Assembly (NCBI RefSeq): GCF_003945595.2
Contig: NW_024104330.1
Span: forward strand, 1,542,366 to 1,606,365
DNA: 64,000 nucleotides
Reading direction: 5' to 3'
Origin: Pipra filicauda
Taxonomy: Eukaryota; Chordata; Aves; Passeriformes; Pipridae
Part shown: positions 35,301 through 49,516 of the stretch, piece after piece
Layout: every line of letters begins with the position of its first letter
Numbering within the stretch: position 1 is the stretch's first letter
Translations under genes and position numbers: made by a program
The notes under the pieces: model-generated
Told to the model about the DNA's origin: nothing
The model's database searches: none
What the model saw: only the letters and a program-made list of their open reading frames with translations

Positions 35301-38300
35301 AAGAATTTAATATTTTCCAGGAAAAAAAAATAAAGTAATAAGTATTGTATTTCTTCTCTGGCAACCCCAAGAACTGTGATTTAGCGCCCCACATCTAGCA
35401 TGAGCCACCAACAACCAGAGTAATTATTTCTCATCTTTTAATTCCATTTTGCTACACAACTTAGGGTATGAGGTTTTTGAACAGAGAGGAGAAAAGGGGT
35501 GAGACAGAAGATAAAGCCTTTTACCCAGTGAGTGCACACACAGAAGGGTCCAAGAGCTGTTCAGAGGTGGAATGTGCAGATGAATTCCAGCTGCAGGAGC
35601 TGGGCTTGATGTGTCCCTGCATTTCTGGCCTTGGGAGCCCACCTCAATCACAGCACTGCGCCTTTCAGATTTCATAACAGGCCTTAGAAAATCACCTCTT
35701 TTCTTAACCTCTCTCCACTGCCATTATGACCAGCAGATCAGGGATTTGGCAGGTGACCCTGTTAATCCTTGGGTCATCACTAGAGTTGCAAAGGAAGGTC
35801 TCAGCAACACTGCAGAGTCCCTTTACTGGTACATCTAAAACCCGCAAAGCTCTTTGTCTGAATGCCTGGCTGCATACACGACCCCCTCCCTCCAAATCTC
35901 CAGCTCAAATGTTCAAGCTGTAGCAAGATCATAGTGTCAAGCAATCCAACCTTGTGGGGATAGATCTAAAGATGAGCCCTTCTTCCTTTGGCTGATAATG
36001 ACTGTTGAGTTCTCAGTAGCTACTGGGCTGCACTCAGGTTGTCAGTCAGGGATGTGACCTTTAGGCAGGTAGAAAGCTCTACAGATGCTCTGTCAGGGCA
36101 GAATGGGGCAGAACTAAGGACTTGGTGGTAACAGAAAGCTTTAAAGGCTTCTGCAGGATAACAGGAGCAGCTTTGTGAGCTCCAGGCTCTCAATGGCTTT
36201 AGAGCATGCCCATGCAGCTCTCTGTGATGGTTTGCCATCCACACTGGAAAAAGGGCTCCAACCCTCCGACCCATTCTGAAGAAGCTGTCTGGAGCTGTCT
36301 GTCTGTCCTCTGCTATCACCTCCCTTGGCCAGGTGCTTTGGCACACCACCCACATCTGCAGGTGCGATACACCACTCTCTCTCAGATCAATTTCCCCAAG
36401 TTTCTCCATTTTGCCCAAATTGCAAAGCTCTGCAGCCCAGATGCCTCAGAAACGGTTTCTTAGGAGTCCAGGTCTGACATTTGTGATGACCATAGCCAGG
36501 GGCCCAGTTGGGACCAGTGCCTGCCACTCATGTAACTCATTCTCTTGCACTTTCATAACCTACGTGTAGTACTTAGGACAAACCTGGTTCTCTGTTTGCT
36601 TCGGTGCTTCTGCTTGAAGGCTTGGAGTGAAAACCTGCAACTGCTAATGTAACACAGATGAATAATGTCATTAGTATAATATTTAAGGCTTGATCTGTAT
36701 TTCTCTTTCTTTGACACCAGTAGTCTTCAAAGGTTCCCAAGCACCAGCACTGATAGATTCAAGGCAGCTATTGCCTGCATAAGATGTCTATGTCTTGCTG
36801 CAGCAGCTTGCAAAGAAGCCTTGTTTGCTGGAAAAGCCTTCCTACACTCCCCTGAGAGCTTCCCCATGCCTGCCTCAGGCAGTTCAGTTTATTTTTATTG
36901 CTGTATCTGACACGTCCCCTTAATACGTATCATTAACATCCTGAGCTGTGCTAGCCAGCAATTTAATTCTCAGACCCAGGGTCACAAGCAAAAACAGCTT
37001 TTTCCTAGAAGGTTGGAAAGGATCATTTCTAGCACTGCTTAGGTCTGGCTCTCCCCTTGCTGCTGTCCCAAGGCCCTGGCCATCCTCCTCAATTATCTTT
37101 TGGCTTTTCTTTTTATAAATTCACCAAGCAAAGTTATGCCACCTCTGTAGCATAGCCTCCCTGCTGTACACTTACAGATGCTGTGGCTTATTCAGATACT
37201 AGAAAGGCAACAGGGAGGAGGGAGGGTCCAGTAGAGCCATGTAATGGAAACGTGCAGTGATGAAAACCCCTCTCTTCCATGTGCCAGAGCATTTGGTAAG
37301 ACTAAGCATCGATATCCTAGAAAGTTCCCATTATAATGCACAGGCCAGGAAGTCTCTCTTGCAATGATGGCACCCACTGCTTGCAAGCTACAGCTGAAGC
37401 TCTGCAGGGACCAGGCAAAGCTCACACTCAGCACAACCAATTCAGCAGGATGGGACAGCCAGGAGACATCAGTAAACTTGCCTCAAGCTTTTTAGCTCAG
37501 GATCTCAGGCTGAGGTTCAAGCACCCTGTGACCTCAGGGTGAGTGAAGTTCAAACACTCTGTGAACGCAGATGTGAGTGTCCTGATGAGGAGGCCATATA
37601 AGAGCACTCATCAGCTCTTAACAGTGCACCACCACAGACAAAATAGAGCCAGAAGAGACCGGATCCCAACCCCAGCACTGGATAACTGAGAATCTTTGGA
37701 GCTGAAACAGCCCACAACACAGGAAGAGTCAGTGATACCAACTGTAAATCAGTTGAACTCTCCAAGACTGCAGACAGTTGTAGGTCTGGGAAGGTTGGTT
37801 CAAACAGATTTTCTATTTGCTAAATAGAAGAAAATAGAGCATCAGAGTGGATGTGGCTCAGGAGCAACTACAAAGGACCTGTATAGATTAAATACACTGC
37901 AGAGCCACTCCATGGCAGATACCTGTTCCACTATGTATCAGCACCAGGGTGCAGGCAGTACTATCATGTGCTTCTAAAAACCTGTGTCTTCAGGGTCTTT
38001 TTAAAATCATGGGCTTTGCACAACTACTGTGCAATATCGGAGAGGAGCATTTAAAGCCTCCACGCCCATGACTCCTGTCTTGGTGACTGGAAGACTGGAG
38101 AGCAAGAAAATGGATGGATGGATGGACAAAAGCTCTGAATCTTCTGGTTGCTCACAGCTGGTGGGATATTTTTGCTCATTTTCTGTTTGACTGCTGCTTG
38201 GCAGGACACCTGCCATGTTGTCTAACAACTTTAATCCCCCAGTCTCAGCAGGTCAGCAGTGTTGCTGCTTTAAGACCTTTGCTCTTAAATGCCTGCAGTC

Positions 38301-41300
38301 CAGGGAGAGGGGATGGAGTGGGTTAATTTATAGAGAGTAATTCTGCCAAAATACCAGACTAGAGGTCTCTCTCTGGTATGAAACATCATAATAGCCCGGA
38401 GGCTGGAAGGAGTCTGTGTTAATTATGCAGGAACCCGGCTGTAACTTCTCTGCCCACACCATGGGTCTCCACACACATTTGGCCCATGCTGTGCTCCTAA
38501 GCACTCCAAAAAATGTGCAGATATCAAAATGGGCAGAGAAACATGCAGATCCTGGGAATATGTGGGTGTTGGATGTGCTGCTCTTCTCAGACCAACTGGA
38601 CAGGCTTCAGGGAGCCCTGGACCTGCCAGCTGCCTGGGTTTGGCGTTCCAGCAGTCTATCAGATGAGAGGACACAGGAGATAGGTAGGTCATGTTGTTGA
38701 TTAGAATCCAGGCAGGCTCACATCATCACCCAAACAGTATTCATTTGACAAGGAGGTGAGGTTTGTGGTCCTTGCCTGTATTATGGTTGATCTGGAATAA
38801 ACAGATGACCACGGCTTCTTACAGCATTTCTGCTCCAAAAACTGTGTTTGAGAAATTCAGACATTTCTAGTAAGAATAAAGCTGGGCAGAAGTTCCAGCA
38901 GACCCTGAGAAGAAAGGTTAGGGACTTTGAGGCTTTACTTAGAGATATGCTTGTATGTCCAGCTGGCCCATGTTATGCACGTGTAGGGTGAAGACTAAGC
39001 AGAAAGGATGCTCTTCTCACCTGCACATGCTGTGACATGTTGTTACAGGACACAGTGTCAGGGCATTGCAGCTCCTGTGTCCTCTCTGCCTCCCTTTCCT
39101 GGCATCTCACCAGATGGTGAGAGCCACTGAGGAACAAGGCATGCGTAGTGATGGGTTATGAGGGGCCCAAGCCTTCAGTCCTCATGGGAAGCCCAGGCCT
39201 GGTGGATCAGCCACTTTTCACAGCATTTTGGAAACTAGTGCTAGTGTAGCATCTGTTTCCCAGCAGTGCCTTTGTGCTGGCACCAGACAGGCATCCAGGC
39301 ACACAGCTGTAACTCTACACACGCTGCATTTAATCTGAACCAAGAGGCTTTTCACTCCAGTTGCTTCTTCCCACCCTTCAAATCTCCCAGTGCTTCTGCG
39401 AGAAGTGCTGTGAAGTCTAAGTCAGCAACATGAAGGTCCAAGCTGGGATCTGTACAGTCCTCTGGAACCTTTGCTCTCCAGAGCTGAGCTCTCTAACTCA
39501 GTTGTTCCTGCCACTCAGTTTTTGCGTTCATGGCAAAGGCCAGCAGATCAGGCCACTTTCTGACAGGGGAGCCCAGAAAGAGCAATGCTTTGCACAGGCT
39601 CTGAAACATGTATGTGGGATGTGAGTTTGTCTGTGAACAGCTCCAACAAATTTTAGCTGAGTGAGGAATGGGAAGAAAGTCACTGACCTACTTCTCTAAA
39701 CAACCTGAAAGTGCAGAGCATTTGGAGGTCATTAATTAAAGGAAGTGCTGGCAACACACACGCTCCCAAATCTGCACCCACAAACCTTCAGTGCTGCTCA
39801 ACATCACATCCTCGACTTGAGACATAGGAAGCATTAGGGCAGTCAAGGAGCAGCTTTTCAGAAATAAACAAATGCTGCTTGGTCCACATCCCTCCTCCTG
39901 TGTTTCAATCTGTTCTGAGTTACTAGGGCCAAAAAATTGAAACAGTCTGGGTCTGAGGCTTGGGATTAAACTACTGATATCTCCAAACCAGGGCTCACGG
40001 AAAATTCAGTCAGAAGCTGTAGGGACTCTCAGAGACCACGCAGGCTTTTTCCTTTCCAACAGCAAATCTTACCCATGATGCTCTCCTAATTTCCCTATTT
40101 CATTTAAGTCTGAAATCCTAAAGGGTTGTCCCTCTTTCTTCACTGTGGTTAGTGACCTCAGGCCTGGAGAAAGACACACAGAGGCCACAGTTTGAAGGAG
40201 AGAGCAGGAGTTTGCATTCCTCCTCAACCCTGTACAACCAGGGACCATCACTAGCACAGTCCTTGCCTCCTGGTAGAGAATGACCTGCAGAGAGCCAGGA
40301 ACTGTACAGACCGACATCCCTACAGACATCACCCTGGTCTCTAAACCACTGTAATGTCTTTCCAGTCCAGATGATGCTGATTAAGCAGTAGTGCCTGGAT
40401 GTGATGTGCTTCCTTACCTCTGAGGCATTAATGGTGCTCAGCAAAGGCATGCAACAATTAATCCATCTTCAGGTGTTGCTCCCGCAATAAACCAATAGCT
40501 ATTAAGGATAACTTATCCCACTTTTAATAGTCACACAGTTTTACCCTTCTGAATCTTGATTTTAAATTACCAGTCTGCAGTGGGGCCTATTAAACCACAA
40601 TGCTTTTGAACTCAGAAGAGAAAGAAGGTGGGTCCTTGGATGACTTTCACAGCCACTTACGTCAAGATGTGCTTTACCTGTTGTGCGCACATCTCCAAAA
40701 GCCCACCAAGAATAAGGCTTGGAGAGATCAGAGTATCAGAGTCAATACCCCTTGTGCCATGCCACAATCATGGGAGAGCAGTAAAGTGAAAAAGGTGGCA
40801 AGAGGAGAATTGTAAGAACCCTCCATCTGCCTCCTCCATCCTTCATGCCAGCAGAGAGGAGTCTCAGCAGGAGGAGATCAAGGTTGATGGAACAACTATA
40901 GACAAGTAGAGTCTCATCATACCCTTCTGTCACTGTCACAGACTGTGTCCTCTGTTGCAGTAAATCCCATAATGGCTCTGCCCCTGGAGACAGGGGTCTC
41001 CAGTGGATGAACACATTTGAATGGCTATGGGGGTTACAGCACTATCGTGGTCACACTGGAATTTTCAACAAAAACCAAGTGAATGTAAGAATTGCCAAGT
41101 ACAAAAAAAGCTGATTCCTGAAGGATTCCCCTGGAACCACTGAGCAGAATATGGGGCCTCTTTGAACCAGCCCCCGACGACCCTTTCTAAATGCCTCAGA
41201 CATATGAATCCCTGTGCACAGGGAAGGAAAACCCACACAGGTAAAATCCACTTGCTCCCAGAAACAAAAACTGAAACAAGAATAAATAGACTTTGAAATG

Positions 41301-41316
41301 TCTCTAGTACCTTTAC
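32367..41316 (-). other. MARCHF4: MARCHF4 intron 2
   Basis: An 8.95-kb intron between the transmembrane exon and the RING-CH exon, with a GT donor at 41316-41315 and an AG acceptor at 32368-32367. The acceptor is preceded by a long pyrimidine tract on the minus strand, read as purines at about 32371-32420 on the plus strand. A short GGAT repeat sits near 38109-38124. I recognise no gene, RNA gene or mobile element; the open frames of up to about 130 codons look like chance. Confidence 0.85.
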
Positions 41317-41472
41317 CTGCAGAGGGTTCTTTGTGCTTATGGCAATGACGTGATACTTGTAGTAACACAGCTCACAGCTCCAGCAGCCTCTCTCGCTAAT
41401 CCATTTGATCAGACATGGCTGGTGCGTGCACTTCACCGATCCATCGCATCGACACGGGCTCAGCAACTCCCC
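41317..41472 (-). CDS. MARCHF4: MARCHF4 exon 2 (RING-CH finger), partial CDS
   Basis: This 156-nt exon encodes 52 residues in phase 0, starting GELLSPCRCDGS and ending STKNPLQ. It holds most of a RING-CH (C4HC3) zinc finger: ligands Cys7, Cys9, His17, Cys20, Cys33 and Cys36 of the exon fit C-x-C-x7-H-x2-C-x12-C-x2-C. The first Cys pair must come from exon 1. RING-CH fingers recruit an E2 and transfer ubiquitin to membrane proteins; MARCHF4 is a Golgi/endosomal ligase reported to down-regulate MHC class I and CD4. On the minus strand the acceptor is a pyrimidine-rich tract ending TTTCAG (AG at 41474-41473) and the donor is GTAAAG (GT at 41316-41315). MARCHF4 is chosen over its paralogues MARCHF9 and MARCHF11 because of the YYKYHVIAIS stretch and the tail in exon 4; I recalled the paralogues rather than aligned them. 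No frameshift or lost ligand is seen. Confidence 0.93.
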
Positions 41473-44400
41473 CTGAAAGAGAGAGACAGCATCAGCAAGG
41501 CTCCCCTCCTCCCCTCATCTCACAAGCATGGCACAGCACAGCACGAGGTGGCACAGCATGGCCCGGCAGAAGTTCCATCATCCACCAATTTGATCTTTGT
41601 TCCTTTTTACCTGGTTTGGCTTAGGCAATCATGCTGCCTCCATTCATTTTCCCTCTAATAATGCTTGGCTGATGTGAACAGAGATTGACAGGGATGTAAT
41701 GGTCTCAAATACTTGGGTCTTACGTTTTTTTGTGGGAAGAGATAGCTGGGTAGATGAGAAGTGCCTAATCACCACTGAAGGAAAAGCTAAATGAACACAA
41801 CTCTTACTAGGCACTAGAGGACCCACACTAGACCACAACCAGCGAACACAGCTCTGCTGGCAACTGGATATCACTGGTACACTGCTCAGGTTTCTGTTTC
41901 TCTGCTACCTGTTTTATAAAGTGAGGTTGGTGGTGGGTATAACTGTGAGACAGCCTCTGCTGCAGACTGGAGTCCCACTCAGCCCAGGGCGGCTTCCTCA
42001 AAGCCAGGCAGGCAGGAGGGCGAGCACAGATGTGGCAGCCCTTGGAATTTCTGTGCAGGCTGGCTTGTGCCAGCTGTGGAGGTGCTGTTCCTCCCTGGGA
42101 GCTGGCTTGAGCCCAGTGCCATGCAGTAATTCCCAGGACTTGGCAAGCAGTGGGCATTTGCGGTGTTAGACACAAGACTCTCCTTCCCAGTGCTCCCAGA
42201 CATGGAGGGACAAACCTGACCATGGGTGGCAGGTGTGTGCCTGGGGTCCAGGTTTTTGCATACTCATAGTCCATCAAGGAAAAGGTCCTCAAATTTCACT
42301 TCCCTCTCTGTCCACTTCCTCCAGGCAGTCATACCAATGCATAGCCTACAGGGCTGGCTCTTTGCACCCTAGGAACAAGCAAGATGGAGAACAAATTGTG
42401 TCCTGGATTGTGACAGAGATATTTATGAGCAGTGGCCAAAACACTGAACCTCCTGGCTTGCTCACTTTTTTCTGGCATAGCTTTAAATAAGGTATCCAGG
42501 AAAACCCAGTATTATTCTGATCCATCTGCTATTTTCCTGTTCCCCATGGGACTAAATTCCTCTCTGCACACAAGCTCAGGATCTCATTTTACAGTTTTTT
42601 GCCATCACTTTATTTAGGGAAGGACAGAGCCATTACATTTTAGTCCTCAACTCTTAGTGTTTAAAAGCCACAGTAGAGCCCCCAATAGTGTATTTAGCTG
42701 TGCTTCAAGATTTAAAAGCTTTTAGAGGCAGAATAATACCTATGGGACAGGGAAGGCTGGCATCATACTTTCAGTGTTGGGGAGATGATATTTGCTCTTA
42801 CACCCACAGATTAGCCCCATCATTATCACTGATGGAGCACTGGGACAACTGACCCTGGATTTGGACACTGGTGGATATGGTAAAAGACACCCATTCCAAC
42901 TGCCTCGGATTAGGAAACAGATCCTGCTCTTGCTAACCCTGGTGGGAAACTACCTCAGCTTCCAGGTCACTACATCAGGTCTCAGGACTTGAGGAACTGA
43001 GCGCCACACCGGGCAAAGCGATACCCCTTTTTATGAAACCTAATGCAAACATGTTAATTGTTTCATTTGTTTCAGCTAGGTGACCTAGAAATGTCATCTT
43101 CTATGAAATTTTAGCAAAACCGTAAATAACTGCTTATGTTACAAAACCAGCCTCAGCTCTACTTGGTTCTTGTTTTCATTACACACTGGAGGGGACGCAA
43201 AGGAGGGTTGCAGGGCCCATGAACCTTTTTCACCTGGGAGGGGGGAACAGGACAAACCAGAAGAAGGGAAGCAGAGAAGGATTAGATGGGAGAAAGGAGC
43301 ACGTGGGAAGGACCATTTGGCATTCAAACTCCCCATGTGAGGTCCAATTTGAGGGCTCGGTTCAGCTGTGCATGTTTTTGACCTTTGATGAGACTGGGAT
43401 CTTGTTGGAACAGCACAAGTGTGGTAAGGAGCCAGCATTGGCACATACTGCCACACAGGATGCAAAAGGGAAAGGATCAGAGCTTAGCACAGCTACTCTG
43501 ATTCCCAGCTTGCCAACCTCTTCCACACCAAGAACTAGCCTCATACAAGGACCTCTGCTCTGTGTCTCTGGTCTACCCTTCTCATCTCAGACCCTGGTGC
43601 CTTATTTTCTCAACAGCTTCATTCCTCAGCATACAAGTGCATCCCCAGCAACAAGGAGGTAGAGCAGAAACCTCCCAGCTCTGCAGCATCCCTGCCTTTC
43701 TTTCCACCTCGCTGCACAGCAGGGTCTCCTGCAGGGCTCAAAGTGGTTAAGTGCGGGACCTGGGTTTTGTCTAACGAGCAGCTGGAGGCATCGGTGATGG
43801 AGGATCAGGAACAGAGCAGAATGGAGCAGGAACTAAGAGCAACAACCTCCAGGCAAAGGCAGAGGAGAAAAACTGTAGCTGCAGCCTGGACTCAAGTTAA
43901 GTCCTTCTTCTTGGGCTCTGTAATAACTGATCTATGAAATCTGAGCTTATCTCTTCAGAGTCAAGAGATGTTCATAGACATCCTACACTTCCACGGGCAC
44001 CCAGTCCCTCTTCCCTAACTGGGATGCTCCAACCTAGACAGTCCTGCCAGCTCCTGTAACCTCAGGACTCAACTGTGGAGATGAATCCCCCAGTTACTTC
44101 ATTTTTGCAAATCCAGCAAAAACTCTATTTATCACATTTTCTCCAGCCGTGTGAAATATTATATCCTTGCATGTGGTGCACAGCTATTTTTGCATACTGT
44201 GAAGCCCAATTCTGTCCACAGCAGGAATTTGTAAAACACTGCCACATGCACACACGCGCACATGCACTCCTGTACCAGCAGAAAAACAAACACCAGGGGC
44301 ATATTAAAGGAATAAATCCTTTGTACAGCAAAGGAGAAGGAGTCTCATTGCTGGCTGTACAGAGAGCTCAGGAACAGACCATCGGCTGTGATACACAGGA

Positions 44401-46360
44401 AGGATTCACTGCCCAGAGAGTTCTGCTGCTAAAAGCTACATGAACATAAAAGCAAGCCTAAAGTGAGATGCAGATCACAGCAATCAGAGATGGAAATTAA
44501 ATCCCCATGCCTGTTTCTGCAGGTTTGTAGAAGATGGTTCTGCATAACACATTCTCCAGTGCTCAAACAGCAGCATTCCCACCAATTCCCTTTGGGGACT
44601 GCTCTCCAAAGACCCTTTGAAGGGTCTATTTCCTATTTCACAACACTTATTTTTGCAATTTTGCTTTGTAGAGTTACATCTCATCACTGGGATGAGCCTA
44701 AGCAGCATTTCTTCTTTATCAGCAACTAGTGGAGAAATGCTCCCCAGCTGCAAGCTTCCTCCTCAGCTTGCTCAGTACCATCTTGTTCTTCTGAAACAAG
44801 CAAGTGCGCTTTGGGTTTAGGGCACCTGACTTTTTTTTTCTGCTGTTGTCTAAGTCTAAATTAGAAAAAAAAACAGAGTTAAGAAAAAGTGAAGGGTGGT
44901 CTGGCTTCAGCCATAACCATCTCAACATATGCAGGAAATACTCTTCCCTATGTATTTCTCTTCCCTACCTCTGGGGAGAGTAATATATTAAGCAATTATT
45001 TATAATATTGTTTCCTATTTCTGGCTTTAATGGGAGCTCATCTCTAGGAGCAGCAAGTGCAAGGCCGGGCTGAACTGGCTTTACCCTGAGGAGGACAGTA
45101 CTGCTGGAGATGAACCAGGAGTGCAGGTCTGTTCCAGCTTTATCCTCTCCTTCTGAATTCCCAATCTGTACCCATTGCAGTACATCAAAGTGGTTAATGA
45201 TTATCTGGCCATTGCTATTTTAAGCCTACTGGGAGGAGTGCTGAGAAAGGATGGAAAAAAAATTATCGCCAGTGCGTGCTTCTGGTGCTCAGTATATCCA
45301 GGGGAAAAATAACCACGCCAGGAGCAGCATCACCCCTGTGGAGTGCTGGTGGCAGTGTTTCACCTGGCCATTTTATTTGTCATTTCTCAGTGCTGGGAGA
45401 CCATCCACACATTGCTACCACAGCTGCAGCTGCTCACCCACCAGCAGGCAGACATGGGAGGTGTTTCTTGGGCCTGGTCTTTTAACTGCAATTAAGTATA
45501 GCAAGTTTGCCCACCCAGTCTGCTTTAAACACAGCAAGGCTGGGGACAATGGTGTAACCAGGCCAGGATGTGGCCTTCTGGGCTGGCCCAGCTCCAGCTG
45601 TGCTAACCTACGTCTGCAGCCTGGGTTGCTCCTAAGCACCAGCTCAGCTGGAAACAGCCCAGTTATCAACATCCTGCTACCACAACCATTAAAGCAAACA
45701 TTTTGAAAGTCAGTGCAAGCTGTACAGAAAACCAAGATAGCTGACGGTGATCTTAAGACCTGTAGTTTTTCTTCAACAGCTTAGGTGTGTAAAGTAGCAT
45801 GAACATCACCCACAGGACCAGTGCCCTGGACAGGTCAATGAGGAGATGCTGAAGGAGTTGTCCATATGACAAGGGCTACCATCTCTCTCTCTGTGTGTGC
45901 ACATGCAGCTACTCCTGCTCACAGATCTTCACACACGGACCTGACTGCTAGCATTTATCTGAGTTTGTCTTGTTTGGAAAAGGAAACCAGGAATATTTAA
46001 TTTCAGGTCTTCAGCTGTGTCTCCTAAATATACTTAAATCTTCACATTGAATTTAAATGCAATGGGAAGTTTTATTATGGCAAATAAATGCCAAATGATT
46101 TCTATATTAGGAACATAATTACTGACAAATTAAGTCCGATGGCAAAGAGAAACCCATTTTTTTCAGAGCTGGTAAACTTCAATAAACATCTACTAATGAT
46201 CACTCTGTCTTCACACACAGTTACAAGAGCTGCCCTTCCATCCTTTGAAATTAAACATGTATGTTACTACCACCAGCTCAAATGCTTCCCGTGAGTACCC
46301 TCATGAGTGCAAGCACTGTGCCAACCAGCAACAGACAACGAGGGACTTGAAATAGGTATC

Positions 46361-46422
46361 TACGTGTATGTGTGTGTGTGTATGTATATATACGTGTATA
46401 TGTGTATATATATATATATATA
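46361..46422 (+). repeat. TG/TA compound microsatellite
   Basis: TACGTGTATGTGTGTGTGTG followed by TATGTATATATACGTGTATA and a TA run. The alternating pyrimidine-purine pattern is almost unbroken for about 60 bp, in intron 1. Confidence 0.9.
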
Positions 46423-49400
46423 ATGAAATTCTCCAGCACTGGGGGAGATTGATGCAGAGTGTGAACCCGGAGAAGAGCAGACTTAGGTCTCCTGTAGTGT
46501 CAGGACATCACAGGACATGGTTATGTTTGGGGCTCTGTGGCAGGGTGGCATCTCCCCAGGCCCCTCAGCAGAGCTGGGTGCCGATCCCAATCTCCATTTT
46601 GGCAGCAATTGGCTGAGAGACTTTTCTTGACTCACCTGGGGGGATCCCCTGACAGGACAGCACCCTAAAACCTGGAGAACCAACACGAAAATCTATGTGA
46701 GTAATTATAAAAAGAAATCATCCAGACTCTGCCACCTCTGTGACCAGGACTGTCTCATCCCACAGCAACCCTGCAAGACTGGGCATCCCTGTGGCATGCA
46801 GAGGTAGCGCTGTCCCATTGCAGGCAAGACCTGTGTGCCCTGTGGTGCAATGAGTATCTCTACCCCAGCAGCAAGAGAAAATGAACTCCCTTAAAGGACT
46901 GAAGAAAAATCCAGCTCTGGACAATTCTTTGTGTTGCTCAGATGTGGCATTAAGCCTGTGGCTACCTGGTTGCAATCTTTGGTGTGGGCTCTTGGCCTGG
47001 CAGCTCCCTGGGGAAGGACCACATCTCTGCAGGGCTCAGCTCGGTAGAGGTGTGGGTTGCCCTCTGGGGCTCCTCATCCCTATGGCAGTATGAGTGAGCA
47101 GCCACAGCTGGACACCTCAGGCTGGGGGCTCTGAGATGGGTGTAGGGGGCACAGCTCTGCTTTTTCATGGTTTTCTGCAATTTTAATGATATTAGCTGTT
47201 CTGGCAGCCCTGCGAATGGGGCACTTATCTCTGATAGGGCGATGAGAACTCTAGCAACAAAACGCAGGCATCTCCCTGCCTACAAGCTGGGTGCAAGCAG
47301 ATAGGCATCTCAGCTTTAATGCACCCAGCAAAACCATCACACACCCCTTCAGGACCATCAAGAGTATTTTGGTGATGTCTGGAAATGTGGGTGCTGGTCA
47401 GGAGAGGGATATATCTCACACGGTCCTGAGCTGAAACCCAATGTTTGTTCCAGAGCGAGTCCTGTCTGAAAAGCCATCATGTCTGCAGAGCTCCCAGTTC
47501 TCCAAACACAGCACAAATTGCCTTTCTGCCCACGGAGGCTGCTGCTGCAGCACCTGTGAGGAGTGCCGAGGCTGCCACACTACTCGGGCTCTTTCTGCAC
47601 CTCTCTGATGAAAACATGAAAGGTTGCAGCCAGAGCTGCGAGGAGGGCAGGGTGGGACCTGCCTTGCAGCCTCCTGCTGGAAAACTCATCCTACTGCTAC
47701 AACAAGAGACATGACTTCCCAGCTGAGCAGCTGATCCTCACAGCCTTTGGCTTTACCATGGACAAAGGAAATTTTAAGTTATCTCTGTTACTTCCCGTCT
47801 GCAGTGTTTTGTGCCTGTCACCACTGCTAAGACAGACAATGACAGGGGTGGCAGCTCAGAATTTGGGAGTGGGATGGAGAAGTGGGAAGGGAGACTCCTT
47901 TTTCCAAGCATTACTGTTCCCCTTGGGGACTCTGTCACTGCAAAGCTGAGGGACCATCACCTCATCTGGCTGCTCATCAGGGCAGCAGTGAAGCTTGCCC
48001 ATGTTTTAAGTCAATCAACGTTTTTTCGGTTCAAGCAGATGACTCAAGAGTCTCAGCTGCGTTGGAGGCAAGCAGAGGGTGAAACTCCTGTGCTCTCATG
48101 CCCCACAACAGTGCAGGGATTTGGGGGAGAGGCATATGACTGATCCCATCCCAGGGCTGTGCCCTGGTCAGCAGAGAACAGGAAAGTCCCAAAAGAGCCC
48201 TGAGCTGCACCATGACGTTGGTTGCCCTCTTTATCAAATTGCCCTGCTCCTACTCTGACACCTCTGAGCAGGGTGTTCAAAAGCAAGACTCCTCACAGCT
48301 CTGTCCATGTGCCCCCGTGGGATCCCCACTGCTTATGAACACGATGGGTGCCATGTCAGAAAAGCCTGAGAGCAACCTCCGCATTCCACCTTTCCCACAG
48401 TGTAAGCAATGGTGCCACAGACTCAGCTGGGCAGGAGCAAGGATGGATTTCCTCTGCACACAGATCAGCTCTCAGCTCCGCCAGGGAGCAGAAAAAATGG
48501 CTTCTTTTCCTCCCTTAATTGCTAAAACCTTAAAGAGTTCTGCAGGGCAGGAAGGCGGGTGAGAGAAATGAAGACAAGGAACAAAACTCATGAAGAAAAG
48601 AAGAAGGAGGAAGAGGCTTGAGAAGTCCTTGGTGCAGAAAGCCCAGCACATTAGAGAGTGGTGGCTCTGGCTCACTCAAACAGGAACCTTGGCCGTGGTG
48701 ACTCATCCTTGGAGCAGTCTGGAGTGGTGGCTCTGCTGCATGGCTTTGCCCTCACTCCTTCCCTGATTTCCAGGGGAAGGTGATTGAACGCAGCTCCACT
48801 GAGCTTAATGTGAACTGTCAGGGAGGTGGGGCACATTTATGCAATGCCTTGGTAATAGAAAACAGGAAAGCTGCAGAGTTTAACGTAAAATATTTGGACA
48901 TGACCCTATCCCTTCCCACTATAAAAAGGAAAAAAAGGATTTAATCTAGGCTAGGGCTATTTCAATATTTATCTGACAGTAACTTGCCCATGTGTTTGCC
49001 CACAGAATGGCACCATCCAACTGCTCTGGGTGCTTCCCTGCCACCACTGGTAAAGACCAAAAGGAGGTTTTTCAGGAAGGACCAGGTGTCTCATAGCTTA
49101 CCACCAATTTCCTTTAAAGGAAAGTACTTTAAAGAAGCAGAAAGCATGCATTTTTGTGAGAAACAGAGAATCACAGATTATTTTTTGTTCGATGAGCTAT
49201 GGAGTATTTTAACACCTGGTTTCAGGCCAGTGAAATGTAAGTCCCACTTGGCTGGGAAAGGGAGACAGCATGGAAAGGGGATTAGTTCTCACCTGGGACA
49301 GCCACTGCTGGGGAAATGAGAGGGAAGGACAGTCCCTAAGGGTCCCTTTAACTGAGAGGAAAGATCAGCTCCATCTCTGTGTGCAGGTCTTGCCAACAGA

Positions 49401-49453
49401 TGGGCCCTTCTCAGAGGAGATTCCTCTAAACAGGAATCCTGATCCATCAGTTT

Positions 49454-49516
49454 TCCTCAGAGCAAATCAGAGCAAATCACAACAAATCAGTCCTCAGAGC
49501 AAATCCGCTTTCCTCA
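49454..49516 (+). repeat. Short imperfect tandem repeat (CAGAGCAAAT)
   Basis: TCAGAGCAAA recurs three times, with a variant ACAACAAATC and a larger repeat of TTTCCTCAG(AG)CAAA, within about 60 bp. Probably local slippage duplication in intron 1. Confidence 0.7.

Noticed and set aside
41461..41640. CACAGCACAGCACGAGGTGGCACAGC stretch considered as a CRISPR-like or minisatellite array
   Set aside because: Only a few short imperfect units without spacers; a simple local duplication next to exon 2.
41828..42292. 154-codon minus-strand frame just upstream of exon 2, considered as exon 1
   Set aside because: It lacks the CxxC pair and the expected N-terminal features and does not end at a phase-0 donor that I can see.
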